NCBI GenBank assembly: GCA_958407085.1 | Contig: CATYHY010000039.1 | Location: 1 to 10,109 of the forward strand | Direction: 5' to 3' | Length of the DNA: 10,109 nt | From: an uncultured Collinsella sp. | GTDB lineage: Bacteria; Actinomycetota; Coriobacteriia; Coriobacteriales; Coriobacteriaceae | Shown: positions 1 through 5,825 of the stretch, piece after piece | How positions within the stretch are numbered: the stretch's first letter is position 1 | Layout of the letters: each line of letters starts with the position of its first letter | The notes under the pieces: generated by a model | The model's input: the letters and a program-made list of their open reading frames with translations, nothing else | What the model was told of the DNA's origin: nothing | Database searches by the model: none | Position numbers and translations under genes: made by a program

Positions 1-662
1 ACGGCCTCCTGGACCTTCTTGGCGACCTCGCCGCCGGCGGAGCCCATGGTGGAGTAGGAGAGCATGGCCACGTGCGGCTCGACGCTGCCCATAAAGGTGG
101 ACCAGGAGTGAGCGGAGGCGATGGCGATCTCGGAGAGCTCGTCGGAGGACGGGTTGATGTTGAGGCCGCAGTCGGCGAAGATCAGCGTGCCGTCGGTGCC
201 GAACTGCGGGGTATCGGTGCACATCACGAAGAAGGCCGAGACCAGCTTGGTGCCCGGGGCGGTCTTGAGGATCTGCAGCGCGGGGCGCAGAGTGTCGGCG
301 GTGGAGTGGCAGGCGCCGGAGACCAGGCCGTCGGCGTCGCCCATCTTGACCATCATGGTGCCAAAGTAGGTGGCGTCCATCACCTGGGCGCGAGCCTGCT
401 CGATGGTAACGCCCTTCTTGGCGCGGAGCTCGGCAAACTTCTGCGCGTACTCCTCGTGCTTCTCGGCGTTGCGCGGGTCGATGACGGTAGCGCCGGGAAC
501 GTCGATCTCGTCGGGGTTGCCCAGGATGACGATCTTTGCCAGGCCCTCCTCGATGATCTTGGTGGCGGCGACGATGGTACGCGGGTCCTCGCCCTCGGGC
601 AGGACGATGGTCTTAAGGTCGGCCTTGGCGGCAGACTTCATACGGTTTAGGAAATCGTTCAT
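1..662 (-). CDS. pta: Phosphate acetyltransferase, N-terminal part (gene runs off the left edge)
   Basis: Interconverts acetyl-CoA and phosphate with acetyl phosphate and CoA in the cytoplasm; with acetate kinase it forms the ATP-yielding acetate branch of fermentation. 220 residues are visible of a family length near 330. The start MNDFLNRMKS has AAGGAG five bases upstream. Family signatures seen are LPEGEDPRTI (residues 21-30), the SGACHSTADTLRPALQIL block (115-132) and FADCGLNINP (162-171). The reading frame is intact to the window edge. The C-terminal third, which carries much of the CoA/phosphate site, is not visible. In many fermenters ackA follows; it would lie beyond the left edge. 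The gene is divergent from glf and probably expressed from the TATAAT at 790-795. Identification is firm at family level. Confidence 0.95.
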   Translation of the reverse strand, partial: MNDFLNRMKSAAKADLKTIVLPEGEDPRTIVAATKIIEEGLAKIVILGNPDEIDVPGATVIDPRNAEKHEEYAQKFAELRAKKGVTIEQARAQVMDATYFGTMMVKMGDADGLVSGACHSTADTLRPALQILKTAPGTKLVSAFFVMCTDTPQFGTDGTLIFADCGLNINPSSDELSEIAIASAHSWSTFMGSVEPHVAMLSYSTMGSAGGEVAKKVQEA

Positions 663-714
663 GTTACTCCTTACAAGCGTTTCGCTAAGCTCCAGGCCCT
701 CGGCTGCACACGAA

Positions 715-737
715 TAAACCCGCTGCTAGCGGGTTTA
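715..737. repeat. 10-bp perfect hairpin in the pta leader
   Basis: TAAACCCGCT, a 3-base loop, then AGCGGGTTTA. It lies about 53 bases upstream of the pta start and would fall inside the pta 5' leader if transcription starts near 783. Neither side carries a convincing T-run (plus side ACCTTTC, minus side TTCGTG), so I do not call it a terminator. It could be a leader stem or a protein-binding palindrome. Confidence 0.5.
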
Positions 738-789
738 CCTTTCAATAATGTACGCCGCGGTGCTTGAGCTTTCCTTGTGTGGCAAGCTC

Positions 790-795
790 ATTATA
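790..795 (-). promoter_or_regulatory. Candidate -10 box for pta
   Basis: The minus strand reads TATAAT here, a perfect -10 match, about 128 bases upstream of the pta start codon. No good -35 hexamer is found 16-18 bp upstream (best GCGATT), so the promoter may need an activator or be weak. It implies a leader of about 120 nt that contains the 715-737 hairpin. Confidence 0.4.
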
Positions 796-809
796 GGACG
801 CATTAGCGC

Positions 810-815
810 TATAAT
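810..815 (+). promoter_or_regulatory. Candidate -10 box for glf
   Basis: A perfect TATAAT on the plus strand, 79 bp before the glf start codon. There is no clear -35 (CTCATT at 17-bp spacing) and no TG extension. A -35 element for this promoter would fall on top of the opposing pta -10 box, so the two promoters would compete. It implies a leader of about 70 nt. Confidence 0.38.
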
Positions 816-831
816 CGCTCTGATAAATATG

Positions 832-879
832 TCTCGAAGAATGTTCGAGAAAAGCCCAGCTAACGAGCCCGTGGCTTTT
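832..879 (+). repeat. Two back-to-back hairpins in the glf leader
   Basis: The first is TCTCGAA (832-838), 5-base loop, TTCGAGA (844-850). The second is AAAAGCC (850-856) pairing with GGCTTTT (873-879) across a 16-base loop. They fill the inferred glf leader and end only 3 bases before the AAGGAG ribosome-binding site (883-888). The second stem ends in four T's, so it could act as a weak attenuator; the first could instead be an operator. Function is unknown. Confidence 0.4.
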
Positions 880-893
880 GACAAGGAGTATCG

Positions 894-2096
894 ATGCAGA
901 TTACCTCAGGCCTGCCTGAAGGCTTTAACGCCGGCGCATACGACATGATTGTCGTCGGTGCCGGATATGCCGGTGCCGTTTGTGCCCGCCGTCTCGCCGA
1001 GACCATCGGCTATCGCGTTGCCGTTCTGGAGCGCCGTAGCCACATTGCGGGCAACGCCTACGACTGCGCTGATGAGGCCGGGATCCTGGTCCACGAGTAT
1101 GGTCCACACATCTACCATACCTTTAATGAGCGCGTCCACAATTTCCTGTCGCGCTTTACCAAGTGGACGGACTACCAGCACAAGGTGCTCGCCAATATCA
1201 ACGGCACCCTTATGCCCGTGCCCTTTAACCATGCGAGCCTTAAGCTCGCCTTTGGCGATGAGCGTGGCGAGGAGCTGTATCAGAAGCTCGTGGAGACCTT
1301 TGGCAAGGACGTCAAGGTGCCCATCATGGAGCTGCGCAAGAAGAACGACCCGGATCTTGCCGAGGTCGCCGATTACGTCTACGAGAACGTCTTTTTGCAT
1401 TACACCATGAAGCAGTGGGGCCAGACGCCCGACCAGATCGATCCTTCGATTACCGGCCGTGTTCCCGTCTTTGTGGGCGACGATGATCGCTACTTCCCGC
1501 AGGCTCCCTTCCAGGGCATGCCGCAGGACGGCTATACCGCGCTGTTCGAGCACATGCTCGACCACGATCTGATTGATGTGTTCTGCGACGTGGACGCCCG
1601 CGACCTCTTCGAGATCGACGAGACCACCGTCAAGATCGACGGCAAGGTCTATGGCGGCGAGATCGTCTACACCGGTCCGCTCGACGAGCTGTTCAACCTC
1701 GACCTGGGCGCTCTGCCGTACCGTACGCTCGACATGAAGTTCGAGACGCTCGATATGGACCAGTTCCAGCCCGTGGGCACCGTCAACTACACCACGAGCG
1801 AGGATTACACGCGCATCACCGAGTTCAAGAACATGACTGGTCAGGTCCTGCCCGGCAAGACCACCATCATGAAGGAGTATTCCAAGGCCTATACGCCTGG
1901 CTCGGGCGAGACGCCCTATTACGCCATTCTGGAGCCCGAGAACCGCGAGCTCTACGAGCGCTATCTTGAGCGTGTCCAGAACCTGACGAACTTCCACCCG
2001 GTGGGTCGCCTGGCCGAGTATCGTTACTACGATATGGATGCCGTGACCAACTCCGCCCTCGATCTTTCGGATGAGATTATCGCCTGCCATGCATAA
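894..2096 (+). CDS. glf: UDP-galactopyranose mutase
   Basis: A cytoplasmic FAD enzyme that, with reduced flavin, isomerises UDP-galactopyranose to UDP-galactofuranose, the donor for Galf-containing surface glycans. The 400-residue length is normal for the family. Seen: the FAD dinucleotide fold GAGYAG (22-27) with E46 as likely ribose ligand; IAGNAYD (51-57); GPHIYHTF (70-77), the counterpart of the GPHIFHT motif; TMKQWG (171-176); YFPQAPFQGMPQDGYTALFE (200-219); and RITEF starting at R307. R189 and R307 are the likely counterparts of the two arginines that bind UDP-sugar phosphates (inferred by motif position). The start at 894 is supported by AAGGAG five bases upstream. It carries a short N-terminal extension of about 17 residues before the FAD fold. 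The stop overlaps the next gene by 8 bp (ATGCATAA), implying translational coupling. Confidence 0.96.
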   Translation: MQITSGLPEGFNAGAYDMIVVGAGYAGAVCARRLAETIGYRVAVLERRSHIAGNAYDCADEAGILVHEYGPHIYHTFNERVHNFLSRFTKWTDYQHKVLANINGTLMPVPFNHASLKLAFGDERGEELYQKLVETFGKDVKVPIMELRKKNDPDLAEVADYVYENVFLHYTMKQWGQTPDQIDPSITGRVPVFVGDDDRYFPQAPFQGMPQDGYTALFEHMLDHDLIDVFCDVDARDLFEIDETTVKIDGKVYGGEIVYTGPLDELFNLDLGALPYRTLDMKFETLDMDQFQPVGTVNYTTSEDYTRITEFKNMTGQVLPGKTTIMKEYSKAYTPGSGETPYYAILEPENRELYERYLERVQNLTNFHPVGRLAEYRYYDMDAVTNSALDLSDEIIACHA

Positions 2097-3120
2097 AGTC
2101 ATATCATTCGGTATTCCCTCGTATAACGCCGCCAAGGACATGGACCATTGCATCACCTCCATTCTGGAGGGGAGCAATTACGCCACCGATATCGAGATCA
2201 TCATCGTCGATGACGGTTCCAAGGACGAGACGGCAGCTAAGGCCGACGAGTGGGAGACACGTTATCCCGGCATCATTCGCGCGGTGCATCAGGAGAACGG
2301 TGGCCACGGCATTGCCGTCCTTTCGGGCTTGCGCGAGGCACAGGGCACCTACTACAAGGTCGTCGACTCGGACGACTGGCTCGATGGCGCAGCCCTGTCG
2401 ACCATGCTTTCGATCCTGCGCGGTTTTGAGGAGCGCGACCAGCGCGTCGACCTCTTTATCTCGAACTATGTGTACGAGAAGGTTTACGAGGGTACGCATA
2501 CCGCTATTGGCTACAAGTTTGCCCTGCCGCGAAAAAAGATCTTTACCTGGGACCAGATTGGTCATTTCCGTCTGGACCAGAATCTGCTCATGCACAGCCT
2601 GTGCTATCGCACGGATGTGCTGCGCGCGTCCAGTCTGCCTATGCCGCCGCACACGTTCTATGTAGACAACATCTACGCCTACGTGCCGCTGCCGCGCTGC
2701 AAGACCATGTACTACGCCGACATCGACCTCTATCGGTACTTTATCGGTCGCGAGGGCCAGAGCGTCAACGAGGCCACGATGGTCAAGCGTCTGGACCAGC
2801 AGTTCCGCGTGACGCGCATCATGATGGAGTCGTTCCACCTGTACAGCGATGTCGAGTCGTCGCGTCTGCGCTCGTACATGATGGGCTATTTCACCATGAT
2901 GATGGCAATCTGCTCGGTGCTTACTAAGCTTTCCGACGAGGATTGTGCCGATGAGCGCCTGAAGACGCTGTGGAATGATTTGAAGGCTTACGACGAGCGC
3001 ATGTATCGTCGTGCACGCTACGGCGTGGTGGGCTTCTTTACCAATCTGCGTGGTCGAGCCGGAGACAAAACCACGCTCGGCCTATACCGTCTTGCCTCAA
3101 AGATCTTCAAATTCAACTAG
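2089..3120 (+). CDS. Family 2 glycosyltransferase (GT-A fold)
   Basis: Predicted to transfer a sugar from a nucleotide-sugar donor to a growing surface glycan or lipid-linked acceptor. 343 residues. N-terminal SFGIPSYN, IIIVDDGSKDET with the nucleotide-binding Asp pair D41-D42, NGGHGIAVLSGLREAQG (70-86), and the metal-binding DSDDW (93-97) are classic GT2/GT-A. No membrane segment or signal peptide is seen, so it is probably cytosolic or peripherally bound. I chose ATG 2089, not ATG 2071, because MHKVISFGIPSYN places the family core right at the N-terminus and no ribosome-binding site precedes 2071. It overlaps glf, so a role in using UDP-Galf or building the same polymer is likely but inferred; sugar specificity cannot be read from sequence. 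Its last codons (LYRLASKIFKFN) recur, inverted, at 3267-3323. Confidence 0.88.
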   Translation: MHKVISFGIPSYNAAKDMDHCITSILEGSNYATDIEIIIVDDGSKDETAAKADEWETRYPGIIRAVHQENGGHGIAVLSGLREAQGTYYKVVDSDDWLDGAALSTMLSILRGFEERDQRVDLFISNYVYEKVYEGTHTAIGYKFALPRKKIFTWDQIGHFRLDQNLLMHSLCYRTDVLRASSLPMPPHTFYVDNIYAYVPLPRCKTMYYADIDLYRYFIGREGQSVNEATMVKRLDQQFRVTRIMMESFHLYSDVESSRLRSYMMGYFTMMMAICSVLTKLSDEDCADERLKTLWNDLKAYDERMYRRARYGVVGFFTNLRGRAGDKTTLGLYRLASKIFKFN

Positions 3121-3308
3121 CTGCTGAGTAATCGCTGCTGATAGGTTGACAGGGCCCCTTGGCCTTTAGTTTGCTACTGCGAACAGTCCTGCTCGCACGG
3201 AAAGCACATTAAGTGCTTTCCGGCTCGTGCGGAACTTGTATCAAACTAAAGGCCAAGGGGCCTCTGCTATAAGAATCGATTGTCAGACAATTTGAATTTG
3301 AAGATCTT
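3100..3308. repeat. 209-bp quasi-palindrome covering the transferase 3' end and its downstream region
   Basis: AAGATCTTCAAATTCAA (3100-3116, the last codons of the transferase) is the exact reverse complement of 3292-3308, a 17-bp arm. Further in, 3153-3173 pairs perfectly with 3242-3262 (21 bp), and a 10-bp stem pairs 3198-3207 with 3213-3222. The segments between the pairs also show patchy inverted similarity (shared AATCG, TAG and CAG blocks). All stems share nearly the same centre (3204-3210), as expected for an inverted duplication that has since drifted. The 3121-3496 interval contains no credible complete gene; it consists of this palindrome, a linker (3309-3355) and a second palindrome (3356-3484). 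Confidence 0.85.
3153..3262 (-). repeat. Nested palindromic element A (110 bp)
   Basis: Perfect 21-bp outer arms (3153-3173 and 3242-3262) enclose a 68-nt loop with a central stem CGGAAAGCAC / GTGCTTTCCG (3198-3207 / 3213-3222) around a 5-nt loop. Read on the minus strand the loop contains AGTTCCGCA (3228-3236), CACTTAATGTG, and AGGACTGT (3183-3190), all in the same order and nearly the same spacing as in element B. The innermost arm sequence is TTAGTTTG / CAAACTAA. Strand is given as the one matching B in orientation. No strong T-run follows the inner stem on either side, so a simple terminator role is doubtful. Identity unknown. Confidence 0.8.
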
Positions 3309-3323
3309 CGACGCGCGGTACAC
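3267..3323 (-). pseudogene. Remnant: C-terminal tail of a second glycosyltransferase
   Basis: Read on the minus strand and ending at TAG (3267-3269), this frame gives VYRASKIFKFKLSDNRFL. The intact transferase ends LYRLASKIFKFN. The match YR-(L)-ASKIFKF is continuous except for one missing codon, and the DNA shares a 17-bp identical block plus a TACCG block. Upstream of the match an in-frame TAA occurs about ten codons away and no transferase domain follows, so this is only a tail. Either a convergent paralogue once stood here and was deleted, or the 3' end was copied as part of an inverted duplication. The match is short, hence moderate confidence. Confidence 0.5.
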
Positions 3324-3355
3324 AGGGGCCTGGGCTGAAAAGAATTAAGTTGGTA

Positions 3356-3484
3356 GTCGGTCGGAGGCGGGCGGGCATTACGTTTGTCGCGAGTTCCGCA
3401 TGCAAAGAAGGCCACTTAATGTGGCCTTCGTCTCGCATAGGACTGTAGAGCAGCAAACGTAATGCCCGCCCGCCTCCGACCGAC
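3356..3484 (+). repeat. Nested palindromic element B (129 bp)
   Basis: Perfect 31-bp outer arms (3356-3386 and 3454-3484) enclose a 67-nt loop with the central stem GAAGGCCAC / GTGGCCTTC (3407-3415 / 3421-3429) around TTAAT. Conserved blocks shared with element A are AGTTCCGCA (3392-3400), CACTTAATGTG (3413-3423), and AGGACTGT (3439-3446). The arms end inward in TTACGTTTG / CAAACGTAA, one C-G pair longer than in A. The arm sequences otherwise differ from A's but are perfectly self-complementary. The right arm begins 12 bp past the stop codon of the minus-strand peptidase gene. Function unknown. Confidence 0.85.
3407..3429 (-). terminator. Likely terminator after the peptidase gene, inside element B
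   Basis: On the minus strand a 9-bp GC-rich stem with a 5-nt loop (GAAGGCCAC-ATTAA-GTGGCCTTC) is followed by TTTGC. Including the TTC of the stem this gives a T-rich tail. It lies about 70 nt past the stop of the leftward peptidase gene. On the plus strand the tail is GTCTCGC, which is poor, so it acts mainly leftward if at all. An alternative pairing with the 31-bp outer arms would form in a full-length transcript. Confidence 0.55.
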
Positions 3485-3496
3485 GGTCGAGCGAGG

Positions 3497-4498
3497 TTAC
3501 TTCGCGGCGCCGGGGATGCCGTGGGAGGTTTTGGCGGTTTTGGCTCCGTTTACGATGGCGGTTTGCAGGGCCCTTACGGCGAGCATGCCCAGCAGGTCCA
3601 GGGGCACGGCGGCGCTTGCCTGGGTGCCCAGCTTGCCGCTGGCGAGGGTGTAGATGGTGTCGCCGTCGTTGGTGGTGTGCGTGGGGCGAATGGCGTGCGC
3701 GTAGGCGTCTGCGGCCATCTGGGAGACCTTGGTGGCCTGGGCCTTAGTGAGCTCCACGTTGGTGACGATGCAGCTGATGGTGGTGTTGGTGCGATCGAGC
3801 GGCATTTGCATGGAACCGGCGGCGGCGAAGGCTGCGAGCTCCATGTCGACGATCTGGTCGCTATCGACTGCGGCGCGCATGCCGGCGATCCACTCACCGG
3901 TGAAGGGGTCGACGACATTGCCGCAGGCGTTGACCGAGACCACGGCGCCCACCTTGACGGGGCCGAGCGCCACGGCGGCAGCGCCAAGGCCGGCCTTCAT
4001 GCAGGTGGCAGGGCCCATGAGCTTACCCACGGTAGCGCCGGTACCGGCGCCTACGTTGCCCTGCTCGAGCGTAGCGGGGGTGTTGTCGAGCGCCTCGCGC
4101 ACGGCGGCGATGCCAGCCTCGATATCGGGGCGTACCGTGGGGTCGCCAAAAGCGAGGTCGAAGATGCAGCTGGAGCATACGATGGGCACCTGCGTGGGGC
4201 CGACGGGCAGGCCAATGCCGCGGCTCTCGAGCTCGCGGGCCACACCGCTTGCGGCCTCGAGACCAAAAGCCGATCCGCCCGAAAGGCAGACGGCGTGGAC
4301 CTTGTCGACGGTGTTCTCGGGGCGAAGCAGGTCGGTCTCGCGCGATGCCGGGGCACCGCCGCGAACGTCAACGCCGCCCGTTGCGCCTTCGGTTGCCACA
4401 ATTACGGTGCAACCGGTGCCGGCCTCCTCGTCCGTATAGTTGCCAAAGCAAAAGCCATCGACATCACAAACGTCAATGGCTTCAAGCAGTGTGTCCAT
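3497..4498 (-). CDS. P1-family (DmpA-like) peptidase / self-processing amidohydrolase
   Basis: Belongs to the P1 peptidase family (DmpA aminopeptidase/BapA-like), enzymes that cleave themselves into two chains to expose a Thr/Ser nucleophile and then hydrolyse N-terminal or beta-amino-acid amide bonds. 333 residues. Seen: CLSGGSAFGLEAASGV (71-86), GNVGAGTGATVGK (147-159), CMKAGLG (166-172), VNACGNVVDP (189-198), and the processing-site region RTNTTISCIVTNVELTKAQA (236-255), with T239 or T240 after N238 as likely nucleophile. The conserved AIRPTHTTNDGDTIYTLASG follows at 269-288. No signal peptide, so probably cytoplasmic. The start MDTLLEAIDV is chosen for AGGAG five bases upstream; longer upstream reading through the terminator at 4568-4590 is not credible. 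Natural substrate is unknown. Confidence 0.88.
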   Translation of the reverse strand: MDTLLEAIDVCDVDGFCFGNYTDEEAGTGCTVIVATEGATGGVDVRGGAPASRETDLLRPENTVDKVHAVCLSGGSAFGLEAASGVARELESRGIGLPVGPTQVPIVCSSCIFDLAFGDPTVRPDIEAGIAAVREALDNTPATLEQGNVGAGTGATVGKLMGPATCMKAGLGAAAVALGPVKVGAVVSVNACGNVVDPFTGEWIAGMRAAVDSDQIVDMELAAFAAAGSMQMPLDRTNTTISCIVTNVELTKAQATKVSQMAADAYAHAIRPTHTTNDGDTIYTLASGKLGTQASAAVPLDLLGMLAVRALQTAIVNGAKTAKTSHGIPGAAK

Positions 4499-4567
4499 GT
4501 TTTCTCCTATCGGTTTTCCGCCGCGCCTTATGCCCGGTCGGGATCCGTACGGTACGCCAAAATTGTA

Positions 4568-4590
4568 GGCGCTGGGGGATGCCCAGCGCC
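4568..4590 (-). terminator. Terminator-like hairpin between maf and the peptidase gene
   Basis: GGCGCTGGG / CCCAGCGCC, 9-bp perfect stem with a 5-nt loop, beginning 8 bases past the maf stop. On the minus strand it is followed by TACAATTTTGG, so the T-run is offset by about 4 bases and termination may be partial. It separates maf from the peptidase gene, which has its own ribosome-binding site. Confidence 0.65.
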
Positions 4591-4598
4591 AGATGCAA

Positions 4599-5180
4599 TT
4601 ACGAGAGTTTTTGAATCGCGCGTGCGACGCGTGCGATGGGCAAGCCCACCACGTTGTAGAAGTCGCCCGAAATATCGTGCACGAGCATGCGTCCACCGAC
4701 GCCCTGAATACCGTAGGCGCCGGCCTTATCCATGGGCTCGCCCGAGGCGACGTAGCGCTCGATCTGTTCATCAGTAAGCTCGTAGAACGTCACGTCCGTC
4801 ACATCGACAAACGACAGGCTCTCGGCAGCATGCGGGGCGGCAGCGTCGCCGGCCTTAACGATGCAGACGCCGGTCGCGACCTGGTGCGTGCGCCCTGAAA
4901 GCTCGCGTAGCATAGTGCAGGCCTCGTCCTCGTTTGCCGGCTTGCCCAAAATCTTGTCATCGAAGGTGACGATGGTGTCGGCTGCGACGGTCAGCTCGTT
5001 GGACTCGGCATGCTCGGCGGCGATGGCGGCGGCTTTGGCTCGTGCCAAGCGCTCGACAAGTGTAAGCGGCGCCTCGCCATCGTACGGTGTTTCATCGATA
5101 TCGGCAGGAATGATGCGAATGTCATAGCCAGCTTCGCGCATGAGCTCGATGCGGCGTGGCGATTGCGAAGCCAAAATCAT
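4599..5180 (-). CDS. maf: Maf family nucleoside triphosphate pyrophosphatase
   Basis: Hydrolyses nucleoside triphosphates (dTTP/UTP or modified forms, depending on subfamily) to monophosphates and pyrophosphate. Family roles are clearing non-canonical nucleotides and restraining septum formation. 193 residues, the normal length. Seen: ASQSPRR (4-10), IDETPYDGE (28-36), AADTIV (66-71, with D68 the likely catalytic base), GKP (79-81), GRTHQVATG (97-104), the EPMDKAGAYGIQG loop (148-160) and FYNVVGLP (174-181). The AGAYGIQG pattern resembles the dTTP/UTP-type (YhdE-like) rather than the 7-methyl-GTP type, an inference. Its ATG overlaps the stop of the upstream DJ-1 gene as ATGA, so the two are translationally coupled. 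Confidence 0.94.
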   Translation of the reverse strand: MILASQSPRRIELMREAGYDIRIIPADIDETPYDGEAPLTLVERLARAKAAAIAAEHAESNELTVAADTIVTFDDKILGKPANEDEACTMLRELSGRTHQVATGVCIVKAGDAAAPHAAESLSFVDVTDVTFYELTDEQIERYVASGEPMDKAGAYGIQGVGGRMLVHDISGDFYNVVGLPIARVARAIQKLS

Positions 5181-5719
5181 AGCTGGATGCCCTCGGCGAC
5201 CTTCTCGACGGCCTTGTCGCCGGCGAGCGTGCGCAGCAGTTCAAGCGCAAAGGGGAGCGACTGGGCCATGCCGCTGGCGGTGATGATGTTGCCGTCGTGT
5301 GTAACCTTGTCACCGGTATAGGCGCCCTCGGGGAAGCTCTTCTCAAAGCCAGGGAAGCATGTGGCGTGGCGCCCCTCGAGCAGGTCGAGCTCGCCCAAGA
5401 TAAACGGGGCGGCGCAGATGGCGGCAACGTGCTTAGTTGCGGCGAACTCGCAGACCACGTCGCAGACGCGCTGGTCGGCGCGCAGGTTGGTGGCTCCGGG
5501 CAGGCCGCCGGGGAGCACGACGCAGTCATACTCGTCAAAGTTGATCTCGTCAAAGAGCGCATCGCAGGTCACGGGAATTTGCAGCGAGCTCACGACCTCA
5601 CGCGTGGGCATGATCGAGACGAGCGTGGCGCGCACGCCGCCGCGACGCATGACATCGACCATGGTCAAGCATTCAATAGTTTCAAAGCCATCGGCGGCGA
5701 GAACGGCAACGCTGGGCAT
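5177..5719 (-). CDS. DJ-1/PfpI family protein
   Basis: A class I glutamine-amidotransferase-like fold; relatives include DJ-1, YajL and ThiJ, described as stress-protective chaperones or glyoxalase/deglycase-type enzymes. 180 residues with start MPSVAVLAADGFETIE. Seen: E13 in GFETIE, the nucleophile elbow AAICAAPFIL with C102, and THDGNIITASG with H141, which together match the Glu-Cys-His set of DJ-1. LPGGLPGATNLR (69-80) is a family signature. The start is chosen because AAGGAA lies 6 bases upstream; an earlier in-frame ATG (5743) lacks one. It is upstream of and overlaps maf by 4 bp. 106 bp separate it from the methyltransferase gene with no obvious terminator, so it may be co-transcribed. 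Actual substrate unknown. Confidence 0.9.
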   Translation of the reverse strand: MPSVAVLAADGFETIECLTMVDVMRRGGVRATLVSIMPTREVVSSLQIPVTCDALFDEINFDEYDCVVLPGGLPGATNLRADQRVCDVVCEFAATKHVAAICAAPFILGELDLLEGRHATCFPGFEKSFPEGAYTGDKVTHDGNIITASGMAQSLPFALELLRTLAGDKAVEKVAEGIQL

Positions 5720-5825
5720 GAGGGTTCCTTTCATAGGCGGCATACAATTAGCCGTCTTATACCCCGAAGACCTCCGCTTGCCACGCTCGATTTCCCAATG
5801 ATTTTTCTGAGCAATGATTAAGTGG

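Noticed and set aside
835..848. LexA/SOS box in the glf leader
   Set aside because: The palindrome CGAA-GAATG-TTCG has the wrong spacing and lacks the C of the CGAAC half-site, and glf is not an SOS gene.
906..2177. 423-codon open frame antisense to glf
   Set aside because: It mirrors the codon bias of glf, has no domain and no ribosome-binding site; glf itself carries all family motifs.
3209..3415. 68-codon minus-strand frame in the repeat region
   Set aside because: It crosses both palindromes, has no plausible ribosome-binding site and no protein-like pattern; the other frame gives the transferase-tail match.
3153..3484. Integron attC sites
   Set aside because: The size and palindromic form are similar, but there is no GTTRRRY core, no cassette order and no integrase.
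3100..3484. CRISPR array
   Set aside because: The repeats are inverted, there are only two units, and there are no uniform direct repeats with spacers.
4499..4771. Upstream extension of the P1 peptidase to an earlier ATG
   Set aside because: It would run into maf and through a terminator hairpin; the ATG at 4498 has a clear AGGAG and begins the family-like sequence.
3521..4777. 418-codon plus-strand frame opposite the P1 peptidase
   Set aside because: A shadow of a GC-rich gene: low-complexity Gly/Ala/His content and no start signal, and it runs through the terminator at 4568-4590.
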